Shown: positions 49,275 through 59,012 of the stretch, in pieces
Position numbering within the stretch: position 1 is the first letter of the stretch
Layout: each line of letters opens with the position of its first letter
Assembly (NCBI RefSeq): GCF_014211915.1
Contig: NZ_CP060039.1
Location: 3,224,001-3,288,000, forward strand
Source of the DNA: Burkholderia cenocepacia
GTDB taxonomy: Bacteria; Pseudomonadota; Gammaproteobacteria; Burkholderiales; Burkholderiaceae
DNA length: 64,000 nucleotides
Direction of reading: 5' to 3'
Notes under the pieces: generated by a model
What the model saw: the letters and a program-made list of their open reading frames with translations, nothing else
Database searches by the model: none
Told to the model about the DNA's origin: nothing
Made by a program: the position numbers and the translations under genes

Positions 49275-50189
49275 TCACGCGGCAAGACCTTGCGCGCGCA
49301 CGACGTCGATGAAGCCGGCGAGCACGGGGCTCACGTCGCCGGTGCGCCACACGAGGCCCGTCTCGACGACCGGCGCAGGGCCGGCGAGCGGCCGGTAGAC
49401 CACGCCGGTGCGCCGCAGGTTACGCAGCGATTGCGGCACCAGTGCGACGCCCATGCCGGCCGACACGAGGCTGACGATCGTCTGCATCTGGATCGCCTCC
49501 TGGCCGATGTGCGGAGTTTCCCCCGCCGCGCCGTAGCAGCCCGTAATGATGTCATAAAAGCCGGGCGCCAAACGACGCGGGAAGATCACGAGCGGCAACG
49601 CGGCGACCTCGGCGAGCTGCACGGGCGCGTCCTCCGGCGCATCGGATGCCCCGGCCGGCATCGCGACCACCAGCGGTTCGCGCACGACGGGCAGGTACGA
49701 CAATCCGGCCGCGTGACGCGGCGGTACGGGCGGAATGACGAGCCCGGCATCGATGCGCCCGGCGACGAGTTCGTCGATCTGCACGTCGCTCGTCGCTTCC
49801 GCAAGTTGCAGCCGCACCTGCGGATAGCGCGCGCCGAACGCATGCAGCAACGACGGCAAGAGCCCGTAGTCGGCGGTCGACACGAACGCGAGCGACAGCG
49901 AGCCGGCCTCGCCGCGTGCGAGCCGCCGCGCGAGCGGCGGCAGCGCGTCGGCCGACGCCAGCAGCCGGCGCACGTCCGGCAGCAGCGCCGCGCCGACCGC
50001 CGTCAGCGCCACCGAGCGCTTGGTGCGCACGAACAGCGCGACCCCCAACGCGTCCTCCAGCGCGCGAATCGCCTGCGACAGCGGCGGCTGCGTCATCGAC
50101 AGGCGCTCGGCCGCGCGCCCGAAATGGCGCTCATCGGCGACGGTGACGAAATAGCGCCACTGGCGCAGGTCGGGGGTAGGATCGGCCAT
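49275..50189 (-). CDS. LysR-family transcriptional regulator
   Basis: A 304-residue LTTR. The N-terminal winged HTH (residues 7-65: LRQWRYFVTVADERHFGRAAERLSMTQPPLSQAIRALED) is followed by a substrate-binding domain (LAFVSTADYGLLPSLLHAF to the end). It is divergent from ilvD, sharing a 136-base AT-rich interval, so ilvD is a candidate target, but the inducer is not known. I start it at the ATG at 50189; upstream in-frame codons do not resemble the family. Confidence 0.9.
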   Translation of the reverse strand: MADPTPDLRQWRYFVTVADERHFGRAAERLSMTQPPLSQAIRALEDALGVALFVRTKRSVALTAVGAALLPDVRRLLASADALPPLARRLARGEAGSLSLAFVSTADYGLLPSLLHAFGARYPQVRLQLAEATSDVQIDELVAGRIDAGLVIPPVPPRHAAGLSYLPVVREPLVVAMPAGASDAPEDAPVQLAEVAALPLVIFPRRLAPGFYDIITGCYGAAGETPHIGQEAIQMQTIVSLVSAGMGVALVPQSLRNLRRTGVVYRPLAGPAPVVETGLVWRTGDVSPVLAGFIDVVRAQGLAA

Positions 50190-50325
50190 GCTCGACTCAT
50201 TCGCAAAACGACTTAATAAGCGACAAATAATATATTGGACATCCCAGAACGGAAACTCCATGCTTGGTTGATCCACCCGGCGCACCGGTCGCGCCGGCGT
50301 CGCCAAAACAACGATGGAGCTCCCC

Positions 50326-51998
50326 ATGTCGTACAACCGCCGCTCTAAGAACATCACGCAAGGCGTGGCCCGTTCGCCGAACCGCTCGATGTATTACGCC
50401 CTCGGCTACCAGAAGGACGATTTCGATAAACCGATGGTCGGTATCGCGAACGGCCACTCGACGATCACGCCGTGCAATTCCGGCCTGCAGCGCCTGTCGG
50501 ACGCGGCCGTGGATGCCGTGAAGGCGGCCGGCGCGAACCCGCAGATCTTCGGCACGCCGACGATTTCGGACGGCATGTCGATGGGCACCGAAGGGATGAA
50601 GTACTCGCTCGTGTCGCGCGAAGTGATCGCCGACTGCATCGAGACCTGCGTGCAGGGCCAGTGGATGGACGGCGTGGTGGTGGTCGGCGGCTGCGACAAG
50701 AACATGCCCGGCGGCATGATCGCGCTCGCACGCCTCAACGTGCCGGGCATCTACGTGTACGGCGGCACGATCCGCCCGGGCAACTGGAAGGGCCGCGACC
50801 TGACGATCGTGTCGTCGTTCGAGGCCGTCGGCGAATTCACCGCAGGCCGGATGTCGCAGGAAGACTTCGAAGGCGTCGAGAAGAACGCGTGCCCGACGTC
50901 GGGTTCGTGCGGCGGCATGTACACCGCGAACACGATGAGTTCGTCGTTCGAGGCGCTCGGGATGTCGCTGCTGTATTCGTCGACGATGGCGAACCCCGAC
51001 CAGGAAAAAGTCGATTCGGCCGCCGAATCGGCACGCGTGCTGGTCGAGGCGGTGAAGCGCGACCTGAAGCCGCGCGACATCATCACGAAGGAATCCATCG
51101 AGAACGCGGTGTCGGTGATCATGGCGACCGGCGGCTCGACCAATGCGGTGCTGCACTATCTCGCGATCGCGCACGCGGCCGAAGTCGACTGGACGATCGA
51201 CGACTTCGAGCGCGTTCGCAAGCGCGTGCCGGTGATCTGCGACCTGAAGCCGTCGGGACAATACGTCGCGACCGACCTGCACCGGGCCGGCGGGATTCCG
51301 CAGGTGCTGAAGATCCTGCTCGATGCAGGGCTGCTGCACGGCGACTGCATGACGATCACCGGCCGCACGATCGCCGACGAGCTGAAGGACGTGCCGGCCG
51401 TGCCGCGCGCGGACCAGCATGTGATCTTCCCGATCGACCGCGCACTGTACAAGGAAGGCCACCTCGCGATCCTGAAGGGCAATCTCGCGGAAGACGGCGC
51501 GGTCGCGAAGATCACCGGCCTGAAGAACCCGGTGATCACGGGCCCGGCGCGCGTGTTCGACGACGAACAGAGCGCGATGGACGCGATCCTCGGCGACCGG
51601 ATTCGCGCGGGCGACATCCTCGTGCTGCGCTACCTCGGCCCGCAGGGTGGCCCCGGCATGCCGGAAATGCTCGCGCCGACTTCCGCGATCATCGGCAAGG
51701 GGCTCGGCGAATCGGTCGGCTTCATCACGGACGGACGCTTCTCGGGCGGCACCTGGGGCATGGTGGTCGGCCACGTCGCGCCGGAGGCGTTCGTCGGGGC
51801 ACGATCGCGCTGGTGCAGGAAGGCGATTCGATCACGATCGACGCGCACCGGCTGCTGCTGCAACTGAACGTCGACGAGGCGGAACTCGCACGGCGCCGTG
51901 CCGCGTGGCGACAGCCGGCGCCGCGCTATACGCGCGGGGTGCTCGCGAAATTCGCGGCGCTCGCCCGACCGGCGAACCAGGGAGCGGTCACGGGTTGA
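50326..51998 (+). pseudogene. ilvD: Dihydroxy-acid dehydratase gene with a one-base deletion near the 3' end
   Basis: IlvD dehydrates dihydroxy acids in valine, leucine and isoleucine synthesis. The first 490 or so codons (to about 51796) are a good Ilv[11 protein letters not shown] and [15 protein letters not shown] carry cluster cysteines, and the active-site segment [23 protein letters not shown] is intact. Then the frame slips: the sequence reads gtcggggcacg where FVGGTIAL would need one more base (ggcggcacg). The correct ending ([22 protein letters not shown]...QGAVTG) continues in the minus-one frame to 51998. Restoring one base gives exactly 557 residues, the family length. As read, translation ends at 51867 with an altered tail. 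It could be a real mutation or a sequencing error. ATG 50326 has GGAG 6 bases before. Confidence 0.85.
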
Positions 51999-52122
51999 AG
52001 CAGGGCCCCAAGGCATGCGACCCCGATAAACGAGGCCGCCGGGAACGCGCAAAACGTGCTTCCCCTTTGCTTCTATAATGCGCGGACCATGAAGCCGGCC
52101 GTCCCCGCCGGCGGAGAACCGC

Positions 52123-52449
52123 ATGAAACAGACGATATTGCGCGTGCTGCTCGCCGCGCTGCTGACCGGCAGCGCGGCTGCGGCGCGTGCCGACCAGACC
52201 GACGGGCTCGCGCTGGCGCAGCGCAAGAACTGCATGGCGTGCCATGCAATCGGCAAGCCGCTGATGGGCCCGTCGTTCCACGACATCGCCGGCAAGTACG
52301 CGGCGCGCGGCGACGCCGCCGATTATCTGGCGCAATCAATCGTGAAAGGCAGCGTCGGCGTATGGGGCAGCGTGCCGATGCCCGCCAATACACAACTGAC
52401 GAGCATCGAAGCCCACACGCTCGCCCAGTGGGTGCTGTCGGTCCGCTGA
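52123..52449 (+). CDS. Class I cytochrome c, small periplasmic
   Basis: A 108-residue protein with a signal peptide (cleaved near ARA|D, about residue 22), one CMACH heme-binding motif near residue 37, and an axial Met in the VPMPANTQL segment. It is the size of soluble cytochrome c-551/c8 types that carry electrons to terminal oxidases or reductases; its partner is unknown. A TATAAT -10 hexamer is at 52074-52079, and GGAG lies 6-7 bases before the ATG. Confidence 0.9.
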   Translation: MKQTILRVLLAALLTGSAAAARADQTDGLALAQRKNCMACHAIGKPLMGPSFHDIAGKYAARGDAADYLAQSIVKGSVGVWGSVPMPANTQLTSIEAHTLAQWVLSVR

Positions 52450-52596
52450 ATCGGATACTCGCGCGGCGTACCCGCGCCGTGTGCAGGGCGCAGCAAGAAG
52501 GCGGCCCGGTACTGGCCGGCCCACACCTCTGCGGCGCCTTCGCAGGCCCTTACCGGCCCCGCCCCCTCTTTTTCGCCAGCGCGAATAATCGGTCGT

Positions 52597-53352
52597 TCAG
52601 CCGGAATGACCGACGCGACGGCGGGCGATCTCTTCATCGACCGCATCGCGCACCCAGTCCATCACCTCGGTTTCCAGCGCGAGGGCGACTTCGCGCGTGA
52701 TCTGGCCGACCAGCCAGGCCGAATGCTCGTGCAGCGCATCGCGACAGCGCGCTTCGATGGCGTCGCGCCCCGCCCCGGTCAGATAATTCGTCAGCCGATT
52801 GCGCAGCCGCTCGGCGATGTGCTGCGCATCTTCCGGCGTCAGTCCGGCTGCGACCTGCTTATCCGGCTGCGGCGCTGCACTCGGCAGGTCCGCCTGCGGC
52901 ATCGCCGTGTCAGGCGCGTGCGCAACCGCTTCGGGCGCAATCGCGGCGAACGTGTGCGGCGGCAGGTCGTCATCGATCAGCGACGAGCGCAACGGCGCCG
53001 TCATCGCGGCCGCGTCTTCTGCGACCACGTGCTCCGCGGCGCCGGGTTCGGCCGGTGCATCGGTCTCGCCCGCGACGGCGGCCGTCGCCGCATCACCGGG
53101 CAACTCGACGGCCGGCACGTGCGGCGTGGGGATGGGCTCGACCACGACGGATTCGGGGTCGGCTTCGGTTTGACGGAAATCAGCCGGCGCCGCACCGGCG
53201 GCGCCCGGGGCGATCACGTCGGTTAGCACCGGAATGGCCGCGCTGTCGTGCGGTTGGGGCGCGGCGGACGCGGACGAACGCGCCGACGCCGGCTTGCCCG
53301 GCACCAGCACGTCGGTCAGTGTCGGGATCGAGGATGAATCGGCTTCTGTCAC
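52597..53352 (-). CDS. DUF2486 family protein
   Basis: A 251-residue Ala/Pro/Asp-rich protein of the Burkholderia-type DUF2486 family. It contains two similar segments near the N-terminus (IPTLTDVLVPG at 9-19 and IPVLTDVIAPG at about 40-50), a long low-complexity middle, and a more ordered helical C-terminus from about 170 (GLTPEDAQHIAERLRNRLTNYL ... EEIARRRVGHSG). No signal peptide or membrane segment. It follows holC on the minus strand by 25 bases, so it is in the pepA-holC operon. Function unknown. Confidence 0.85.
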   Translation of the reverse strand: MTEADSSSIPTLTDVLVPGKPASARSSASAAPQPHDSAAIPVLTDVIAPGAAGAAPADFRQTEADPESVVVEPIPTPHVPAVELPGDAATAAVAGETDAPAEPGAAEHVVAEDAAAMTAPLRSSLIDDDLPPHTFAAIAPEAVAHAPDTAMPQADLPSAAPQPDKQVAAGLTPEDAQHIAERLRNRLTNYLTGAGRDAIEARCRDALHEHSAWLVGQITREVALALETEVMDWVRDAVDEEIARRRVGHSG

Positions 53353-53377
53353 GGGAACACTCCGTCGACGGTTGCGG

Positions 53378-53794
53378 CTAGCCGCCCTGCTTGTAGTTGT
53401 TCAGCGCGTAACCGCGGTCGCGATAGAACCGGTAGCGGTCGCGGCCCGCAGCCAGCTCGTCCGGCGCGTTGCCGACCACCTCGAGCAGGCGCTCGAAGCG
53501 GGCGAACTGCGCGGGCACGGTCGCGCCGAGGTTCAGCAGCACGTGATGATGCGGCGCACGGTCGAGATCGGCGGCCAGCACGATCGGCGTGCCGGCTGCA
53601 TGCTCGCTGTCGACGCCGCAATGCGGGATGAAATCGAGCGGCGAGAACGTCCAGAGCCGCTCGTCGAGCGCGCGCAGGCGTGCGGGCTCGGCGAGCACGA
53701 CGACCGGCTGCCTGGCCTGATAGGCCTTGCGCAGCAGCCGGCACGCGTACGCGAGCGAATCGCCGACGTTCGAGTGGAAATCGATCCGCGTCAT
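53378..53794 (-). CDS. holC: DNA polymerase III chi subunit
   Basis: A 138-residue protein matching HolC: TRIDFHSNVGDSLAYACRLLRKAYQARQPVVVLAEP, LDERLWTFSPLDFIPH. Chi links the clamp loader to single-stranded DNA-binding protein. It lies between pepA and the DUF2486 gene on the minus strand, 34 bases after pepA; the pepA-holC neighbourhood is common in proteobacteria. Confidence 0.93.
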   Translation of the reverse strand: MTRIDFHSNVGDSLAYACRLLRKAYQARQPVVVLAEPARLRALDERLWTFSPLDFIPHCGVDSEHAAGTPIVLAADLDRAPHHHVLLNLGATVPAQFARFERLLEVVGNAPDELAAGRDRYRFYRDRGYALNNYKQGG

Positions 53795-53828
53795 TGCCCG
53801 CGCACCCGCAGCGTCGTCAGCCCCGCCA

Positions 53829-55340
53829 TCACTGGCCGGCGCGGTCGATCAGGAACTGCGCGAGCAACGGCACCGGACGGCCCGTCGCACCCTTCGCGGC
53901 ACCGCCCTTCCATGCGGTGCCCGCGATGTCGAGGTGGGCCCACGGATAGCTCTCGGTGAAGCGCGACAGGAAGCACGCGGCCGTCACGGCGCCGGCCGGG
54001 CGCCCGCCGATATTCGCGAGATCCGCGAAATTCGACTTCAGCTGATCCTGGTACTCGTCGTCGAGCGGCATGCGCCATGCCGGGTCGTTCGCCTCGCGCG
54101 ACGCGTCGAGCAGTTCGCCCGCGAGCGCGTCGTTCGTCGAGAACAGCCCGCTGTTGTGGCCGCCCAGCGCGATCACGCACGCGCCCGTCAGCGTCGCGAC
54201 GTCGATCACGGCGGCCGGCTTGAAGCGCTCGGCATAGGTAAGTGCGTCGCACAGGATCAGGCGGCCTTCGGCGTCGGTGTTCAGCACCTCGATCGTCAGC
54301 CCCTTCATGCTGGTGACGATGTCGCCCGGCTTCGTCGCATTGCCGCCCGGCATGTTCTCGCAGGTCGGGACGATCGCGACGACGTTGATCTTCAGGCCCA
54401 TCTCGGCGACCGCACGCATCGTGCCGAGCACCGAGCCGGCGCCGCACATGTCGTACTTCATCTCGTCCATGCCCTCGCCCGGCTTCAGCGAGATGCCGCC
54501 CGTGTCGAACGTGATGCCCTTGCCGACCAGCACGACCGGCGCGGCCTTCGCGGCGGCGCCCTGGTAGTGCAGCACGATGAACTGCGGCGGCTCGACCGAC
54601 GCGCGCGCCACCGACAGGAACGACCCCATCTTCAGCGCCTGGATCTGCTTGAGCCCGAGGACTTCGGCCTTCAGGCCCCAATCCTTCGCGATCTTCTTCG
54701 CGGTGTTGCCGAGATAGGTCGGCGTGCAGACGTTGCCGGGCAGGTTGCCGAGGTCGCGGGTGAGATCCATCCCGTTCGCGAGCGCGACGGCCTGCTTGAC
54801 CGCGACCTTCGCGGCCTTTTCGTCCGCCGGGTCGACGCTGAACACGACGCGCTTGAGCGTGTGCGACGCCGGTTCCGGCTTGCTCTTCATCTGCGTGAAG
54901 CGGTAGGTCTCGTTGCGCAGCGCGAGGATCGCGGCGCGCACGCCCCAGTCGGAGCTGCGCTCGTCGACCGGCAGTTGCGCGAGCGAGAACGTGACCTGGA
55001 CGACCTTGGTCGCCAGCAGCGCGCGCCAGGCGGCCGTCGCCGCATCGTTATAGGCTTTCTGATTGAAAGCATCCTGCTTGCCGAGCCCGACGAGCAGCAC
55101 GCGCGACGCGCCGATGCCCGACACTTCGTGCAGGAACAGCGTCTTGCCGCGCTTGCCGTCCATGTCGCCGGCCTTCACCACGCGCGAGATCAGTCCCTTG
55201 GTGGCCGTGTCGATGTCGAGCGCCGCGCCCGACAGGGTCTGCGCCTCGAAGATGCCGAGCACGATGCAGTCGGACTTCCCGGTCAGGAACCCCTTGGCCT
55301 CGCCTTTGCTCCAATCACAGCCTTTTATGCTAAAGTCCAT
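53829..55340 (-). CDS. pepA: Leucyl aminopeptidase (M17)
   Basis: A 503-residue two-metal cytosolic aminopeptidase. The C-terminal catalytic domain includes [19 protein letters not shown], the metal-binding [14 protein letters not shown] stretch, and the signature [10 protein letters not shown]. The N-terminal domain covers about 1-180. PepA also acts as a DNA-binding protein in E. coli, a role that cannot be judged here. It is the first gene of pepA-holC-DUF2486 and is divergent from lptF across about 120 bases. Confidence 0.96.
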   Translation of the reverse strand: MDFSIKGCDWSKGEAKGFLTGKSDCIVLGIFEAQTLSGAALDIDTATKGLISRVVKAGDMDGKRGKTLFLHEVSGIGASRVLLVGLGKQDAFNQKAYNDAATAAWRALLATKVVQVTFSLAQLPVDERSSDWGVRAAILALRNETYRFTQMKSKPEPASHTLKRVVFSVDPADEKAAKVAVKQAVALANGMDLTRDLGNLPGNVCTPTYLGNTAKKIAKDWGLKAEVLGLKQIQALKMGSFLSVARASVEPPQFIVLHYQGAAAKAAPVVLVGKGITFDTGGISLKPGEGMDEMKYDMCGAGSVLGTMRAVAEMGLKINVVAIVPTCENMPGGNATKPGDIVTSMKGLTIEVLNTDAEGRLILCDALTYAERFKPAAVIDVATLTGACVIALGGHNSGLFSTNDALAGELLDASREANDPAWRMPLDDEYQDQLKSNFADLANIGGRPAGAVTAACFLSRFTESYPWAHLDIAGTAWKGGAAKGATGRPVPLLAQFLIDRAGQ

Positions 55341-55462
55341 CGCGCTTGTCCTCGGATAAAATCTGGGCTAAGGATGAAAGCCGCAATTATCCGCTATTTT
55401 TCCCGTGGCGGCGCGAGCGCTCCACCACGCGTGCGCAGCCTCCCGCCCTCTTCTCATCAAGA

Positions 55463-56557
55463 ATGATCTTCGAACGCTCCCTCCAGCGCGAGCTTGCGTA
55501 TACGGCTGGCGCCGTGTTCATGGTGCTGCTCACGATCATGCTCACGACGATGATGATTCGCATCGTCGGCTACGCCGCGTCCGGCGAAATCGATCCGCGG
55601 GACGTGCTCGTGCTGATCGGCCTGACCGTGATCGGCTACCTCGCCGTGATGCTCGTCGTCACGCTGTTCGTGTCGATCCTGTTCGTGCTGACCCGGTGGT
55701 ACCGGGACTCCGAAATGGTGGTGTGGCTCGCGTCGGGCGTGAGCCTCACGCGCCTCATCAAGCCGATCGGCGTGTTCGCCACGCCGATCATCCTGCTGAT
55801 CACCTTCTTCGCGTTCGTCGGCTGGCCGTGGTCGAACCAGCAGAGCAAGATGATCCGCGCGCGCTTCCAGCAGCGCGACGAAATCTCGCTGCTCGCGCCG
55901 GGCCAGTTCCGCGAATCGGCCGCGAACCATCGCGTGTTCTTCATCGAGAAGATGTCGCCGGACCAGAGCAAGGTCCAGAACGTCTTCGTCACGTCGACGG
56001 AAAACGGCAAGGTCAACGTGGTCGTGTCGCAAACAGGCCATACGGAAACCTCGAAGGACGGCGATCGCTTCGTCGTCCTCGAGGACGGCCGCCGCTACGA
56101 CGGCACGCCCGGCCAGCCGAACTTCAAGATCATGGAGTTCGAGCGCTACGGCGTGAAGATCACGAGCAAGCCGGTCACCAACGTGCAGACCACCAACAGC
56201 ACGCCCACGCCCGACCTGCTGCGCAACCCGACGCGCGACAATCTCGCGGAATTCGCGTGGCGCGCGGGACTGCCGCTGATCGCGATCAACCTGATGGTGC
56301 TCGGCATCCCGCTGTCGTACCAGAACCCGCGCCGCAGCCGCACGATCAACCTCGTGATGGCCGTGCTGATCTACCTCACGTACTCGAACCTGCTGAACGT
56401 CGTGCAGGCGCAGATCGAGCAGGGCAAGATGTCGTTCGGCGTCGGCCTCGTCGGCCTGCATGTGGTCGTCGCGGCGATCGTCGCGTTCATTTTCTGGTTG
56501 CGCGTGCGCAATCGTCCGTTGTTGACACGCGCGCTGTTCGGCCGCTCGGGAGCATGA
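55463..56557 (+). CDS. lptF: LPS export permease LptF
   Basis: An inner-membrane subunit (364 residues) of the LptB2FG transporter that extracts lipopolysaccharide and passes it to LptC. It has the YjgP/YjgQ-family layout: three N-terminal membrane segments, a periplasmic beta-jellyroll (about 125-255), and three C-terminal membrane segments. MIFERSLQRELAYTAGAVFMVLLTIML is the typical start. Upstream is a TAAAAT hexamer at 55357-55362. It is followed by lptG with 3 bases between. Confidence 0.94.
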   Translation: MIFERSLQRELAYTAGAVFMVLLTIMLTTMMIRIVGYAASGEIDPRDVLVLIGLTVIGYLAVMLVVTLFVSILFVLTRWYRDSEMVVWLASGVSLTRLIKPIGVFATPIILLITFFAFVGWPWSNQQSKMIRARFQQRDEISLLAPGQFRESAANHRVFFIEKMSPDQSKVQNVFVTSTENGKVNVVVSQTGHTETSKDGDRFVVLEDGRRYDGTPGQPNFKIMEFERYGVKITSKPVTNVQTTNSTPTPDLLRNPTRDNLAEFAWRAGLPLIAINLMVLGIPLSYQNPRRSRTINLVMAVLIYLTYSNLLNVVQAQIEQGKMSFGVGLVGLHVVVAAIVAFIFWLRVRNRPLLTRALFGRSGA

Positions 56558-56560
56558 TCG

Positions 56561-57709
56561 ATGCGGCTCTATGAAAAATACTTCGCGCGGCAGATCTACA
56601 TCACGTTCGTCTTCATCCTGTTCGCGTTCTCGGGTCTGTTCTTCTTCTTCGACCTGATCAGCGAGCTGAACTCGGTCGGGCACGGCAACTACAAGTTCGG
56701 TTACGCGGTGCTGCGCGTCGCGCTGCAGACGCCGTCGCGCTTCTACGAGATCATCCCGGTCGCCGCGCTGATCAGCGCGATCTACGTGTTCGCGCAGATG
56801 GCCGCGAACTCGGAATTCACGATCTTCCGCGTGTCGGGCCTCGCGACCAACCAGGCGCTGCGCTCGCTGCTGAAGATCGGCGTGCCGCTCGTGATCGTCA
56901 CCTACCTGATCGGCGAATTCGTCGGCCCGTACGCCGACCAGTTGTCCGAACGCGTGCGGCTGCAGGCGCTCGGCGCCTCGGTGTCGTCGAACTTCCAGTC
57001 CGGCGTGTGGGTCAAGGACACGCTCGCCGCCCGCGAGAACGGCGAGCAGGTCACGCGCTTCGTCAACGTCGGCAGCCTGTCGCCCGACTCGACGATCAGC
57101 AACGTGCGCATCTACGAATTCGACTCGAAATTCCAGCTGCAGAACGTGCGGATCGCGCAGACGGGCCGCTACGAGCCGCCCGGCCACTGGCTGCTGAAGG
57201 GCGTCACCGAGACGGAGCTGACGCCGATCAAGCCGATCACCGGCCAGCCGGCCGATGCGCTGAACCCCGTGTACCGGTCGCAGCAGGTGTCGCTGCCCGA
57301 ATACCGGCTGCGCTCCGACCTGACGCCGCAGATCCTGTCGGTGCTGCTCGTGTCGCCGGAACGCATGTCGATCATCAACCTGTTCCGCTACATCCAGCAC
57401 TTGCGCGAGAACCAGCAGGACACGCAACGCTACGACATCGCGCTGTGGCGCAAGCTGCTGTATCCGTTCGCGGTGTTCGTGATGCTCGTGCTGTCGCTGC
57501 CGTTCGCGTACCTGCACACGCGGGCGGGCGTGGTCGGCGTGAAGGTGTTCGGCGGCATCATGCTCGGCATGAGCTTCCAGTTGCTCAACACGCTGTTCTC
57601 GCACATCGGCACGCTGAACACGTGGCCCGCGCCGCTCACCGCCGCGACGCCGGGCCTCATCTATCTCGCGCTCGGCCTGTTCGCGCTCAAGTGGGTCGAC
57701 CGGCACTGA
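56561..57709 (+). CDS. lptG: LPS export permease LptG
   Basis: The partner permease of LptF in the LptB2FG transporter (382 residues). MRLYEKYFARQIYITFVFILFAFSGLFFFFDLI is the typical LptG start; membrane segments flank a periplasmic jellyroll region (about 120-290). It lies 3 bases after lptF, so the two are co-translated. The lptB ATPase gene is not in this window. Confidence 0.94.
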   Translation: MRLYEKYFARQIYITFVFILFAFSGLFFFFDLISELNSVGHGNYKFGYAVLRVALQTPSRFYEIIPVAALISAIYVFAQMAANSEFTIFRVSGLATNQALRSLLKIGVPLVIVTYLIGEFVGPYADQLSERVRLQALGASVSSNFQSGVWVKDTLAARENGEQVTRFVNVGSLSPDSTISNVRIYEFDSKFQLQNVRIAQTGRYEPPGHWLLKGVTETELTPIKPITGQPADALNPVYRSQQVSLPEYRLRSDLTPQILSVLLVSPERMSIINLFRYIQHLRENQQDTQRYDIALWRKLLYPFAVFVMLVLSLPFAYLHTRAGVVGVKVFGGIMLGMSFQLLNTLFSHIGTLNTWPAPLTAATPGLIYLALGLFALKWVDRH

Positions 57710-57734
57710 GCGCCGTCACGACGGAGGCTTCCAC

Positions 57735-58118
57735 ATGAGTTCGCACGGTATCGTCCTGTTCGGCCACGGCGCCCGCGACCCGCGCTGGGCCGAGCCGTTC
57801 GAGCGGCTCGCCGCGCGGCTGCGCGGCGCCGGCTCCTCTGCCACGCACGTGTCGCTCGCGTTCCTCGAACTGATGACGCCGTCGCTCGGTGAGGCCGTGG
57901 CCGCACAAGTCGCGGCCGGCTGCGCGCGCATCACCGTGGTGCCCGTGTTCTTCGGCCAGGGCGGCCACGTGCGCCGCGACCTGCCGCAGCTCGTCGATGC
58001 ATGCCGCGCCGCGCATCCGGGCGTCGAGATCCGCTGCGCGACGGCCGTCGGCGAAGACGACGGCGTGCTCGACGCGGTCGCGCGCTATTGCATCGACCAG
58101 CTCGGCGGCGACGTGTAG
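57735..58118 (+). CDS. cbiX: Sirohydrochlorin chelatase, single-domain CbiX type
   Basis: A 127-residue short CbiX. Catalytic histidines are visible in LFGHGARD (about residue 11) and VPVFFGQGGHVRRDLP (about 78). It inserts iron or cobalt into sirohydrochlorin, giving siroheme or a cobalamin precursor. It is 25 bases past lptG on the same strand but functionally belongs with the facing cobA and the cys genes. The symbol varies (cbiX/sirB). A bidirectional terminator follows. Confidence 0.88.
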   Translation: MSSHGIVLFGHGARDPRWAEPFERLAARLRGAGSSATHVSLAFLELMTPSLGEAVAAQVAAGCARITVVPVFFGQGGHVRRDLPQLVDACRAAHPGVEIRCATAVGEDDGVLDAVARYCIDQLGGDV

Positions 58119-58145
58119 CCGCCCGCGCCTTCGCCGTACCCAAAG

Positions 58146-58176
58146 AAAAAGCGCCGGCATCTGCCGGCGCTTTTTT
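58146..58176. terminator. Bidirectional terminator between cbiX and cobA
   Basis: The stem gcgccggca/tgccggcgc has a two-base loop, with A5 on one side and T6 on the other. It lies between convergent genes. Confidence 0.9.
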
Positions 58177-58202
58177 CGTTTCGGACCGCGTTCGAGCCGT
58201 GC

Positions 58203-58952
58203 TCAGGCGGCATGGCGCACCGGCGCACCCGCCTGCGCCTGCCGTGCGCGTTCGGCGAACGCATCGCCGATCATCAGCAGGCTCGGTTCCGCGGGATCGA
58301 GCCACGCCTGCGCGTCGCCGGCCGCCATCTGCGCGAGTGTCAGCGTCAGCGTGCGTTCGCGTGCGGTGCTGCAGGCCTCGACGATCGCCACGGGCGTCGC
58401 AGGTGCACGGCCGGCGTCGATCAATTCCTGCGCGATGCCGGGCGCGCTGTCGCGGCCCATGTAGTAGACGATCGAATCGGCACGCGCGGCTTCGCGAATC
58501 TCGTCGCTGCCCGGCGCGCGGCTGTGCGTCGCGAACGCGACGCTGCGCGACACGCCGCGCAACGTCAGCGAACGCTTGAGCGTCGCCGCGCCGGCCAGCG
58601 CCGCGGTGATGCCCGGCACGACCTCGTAGTCGATGCCGGCCGCCTCCAGCGCGCGCATTTCCTCTTCCGCGCGGCCGAACAGCATCGGATCGCCGCCCTT
58701 CAGCCGCACGACGCACGCATGCTCGCGCGCCGCATCGACGACCTGCTTGTTGATGAAATGCTGCGCGGTCGAGCGCTGCCCGCAGCGCTTGCCGACCGCG
58801 ATCTTCCGCGCGTTCGGCGCATAGTCGAGCATCGCCGGCTCGACGAGCGCGTCGTGCAGCACGACGTCGGCCTGCTCGAGCAGCCGCATGCCGCGCACCG
58901 TGATGAGGTCCGCCGCGCCCGGTCCTGCTCCGATCAGATATACCTTGCCCAT
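58203..58952 (-). CDS. cobA: Uroporphyrinogen-III C-methyltransferase
   Basis: A 249-residue single-domain SUMT that methylates uroporphyrinogen III at C2 and C7 to precorrin-2, the branch point to siroheme and B12. Motifs are VYLIGAGPGAADLITVRG at the start, VVRLKGGDPMLFGR, and VVPGITAALAGAA. It lacks the CysG oxidase/chelatase domain, and CbiX, located just across the terminator, can act as chelatase. It is the last gene of the sulfate-assimilation run and lies 60 bases beyond cysN, so siroheme supply is plausibly co-regulated with CysI. Confidence 0.95.
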   Translation of the reverse strand: MGKVYLIGAGPGAADLITVRGMRLLEQADVVLHDALVEPAMLDYAPNARKIAVGKRCGQRSTAQHFINKQVVDAAREHACVVRLKGGDPMLFGRAEEEMRALEAAGIDYEVVPGITAALAGAATLKRSLTLRGVSRSVAFATHSRAPGSDEIREAARADSIVYYMGRDSAPGIAQELIDAGRAPATPVAIVEACSTARERTLTLTLAQMAAGDAQAWLDPAEPSLLMIGDAFAERARQAQAGAPVRHAA

Positions 58953-59012
58953 GTGTGTCGCTTCGCTAGGGTCCTGCGTCGGCGGCCGGTTCGCCGCCGC
59001 GCAGATTGACGA

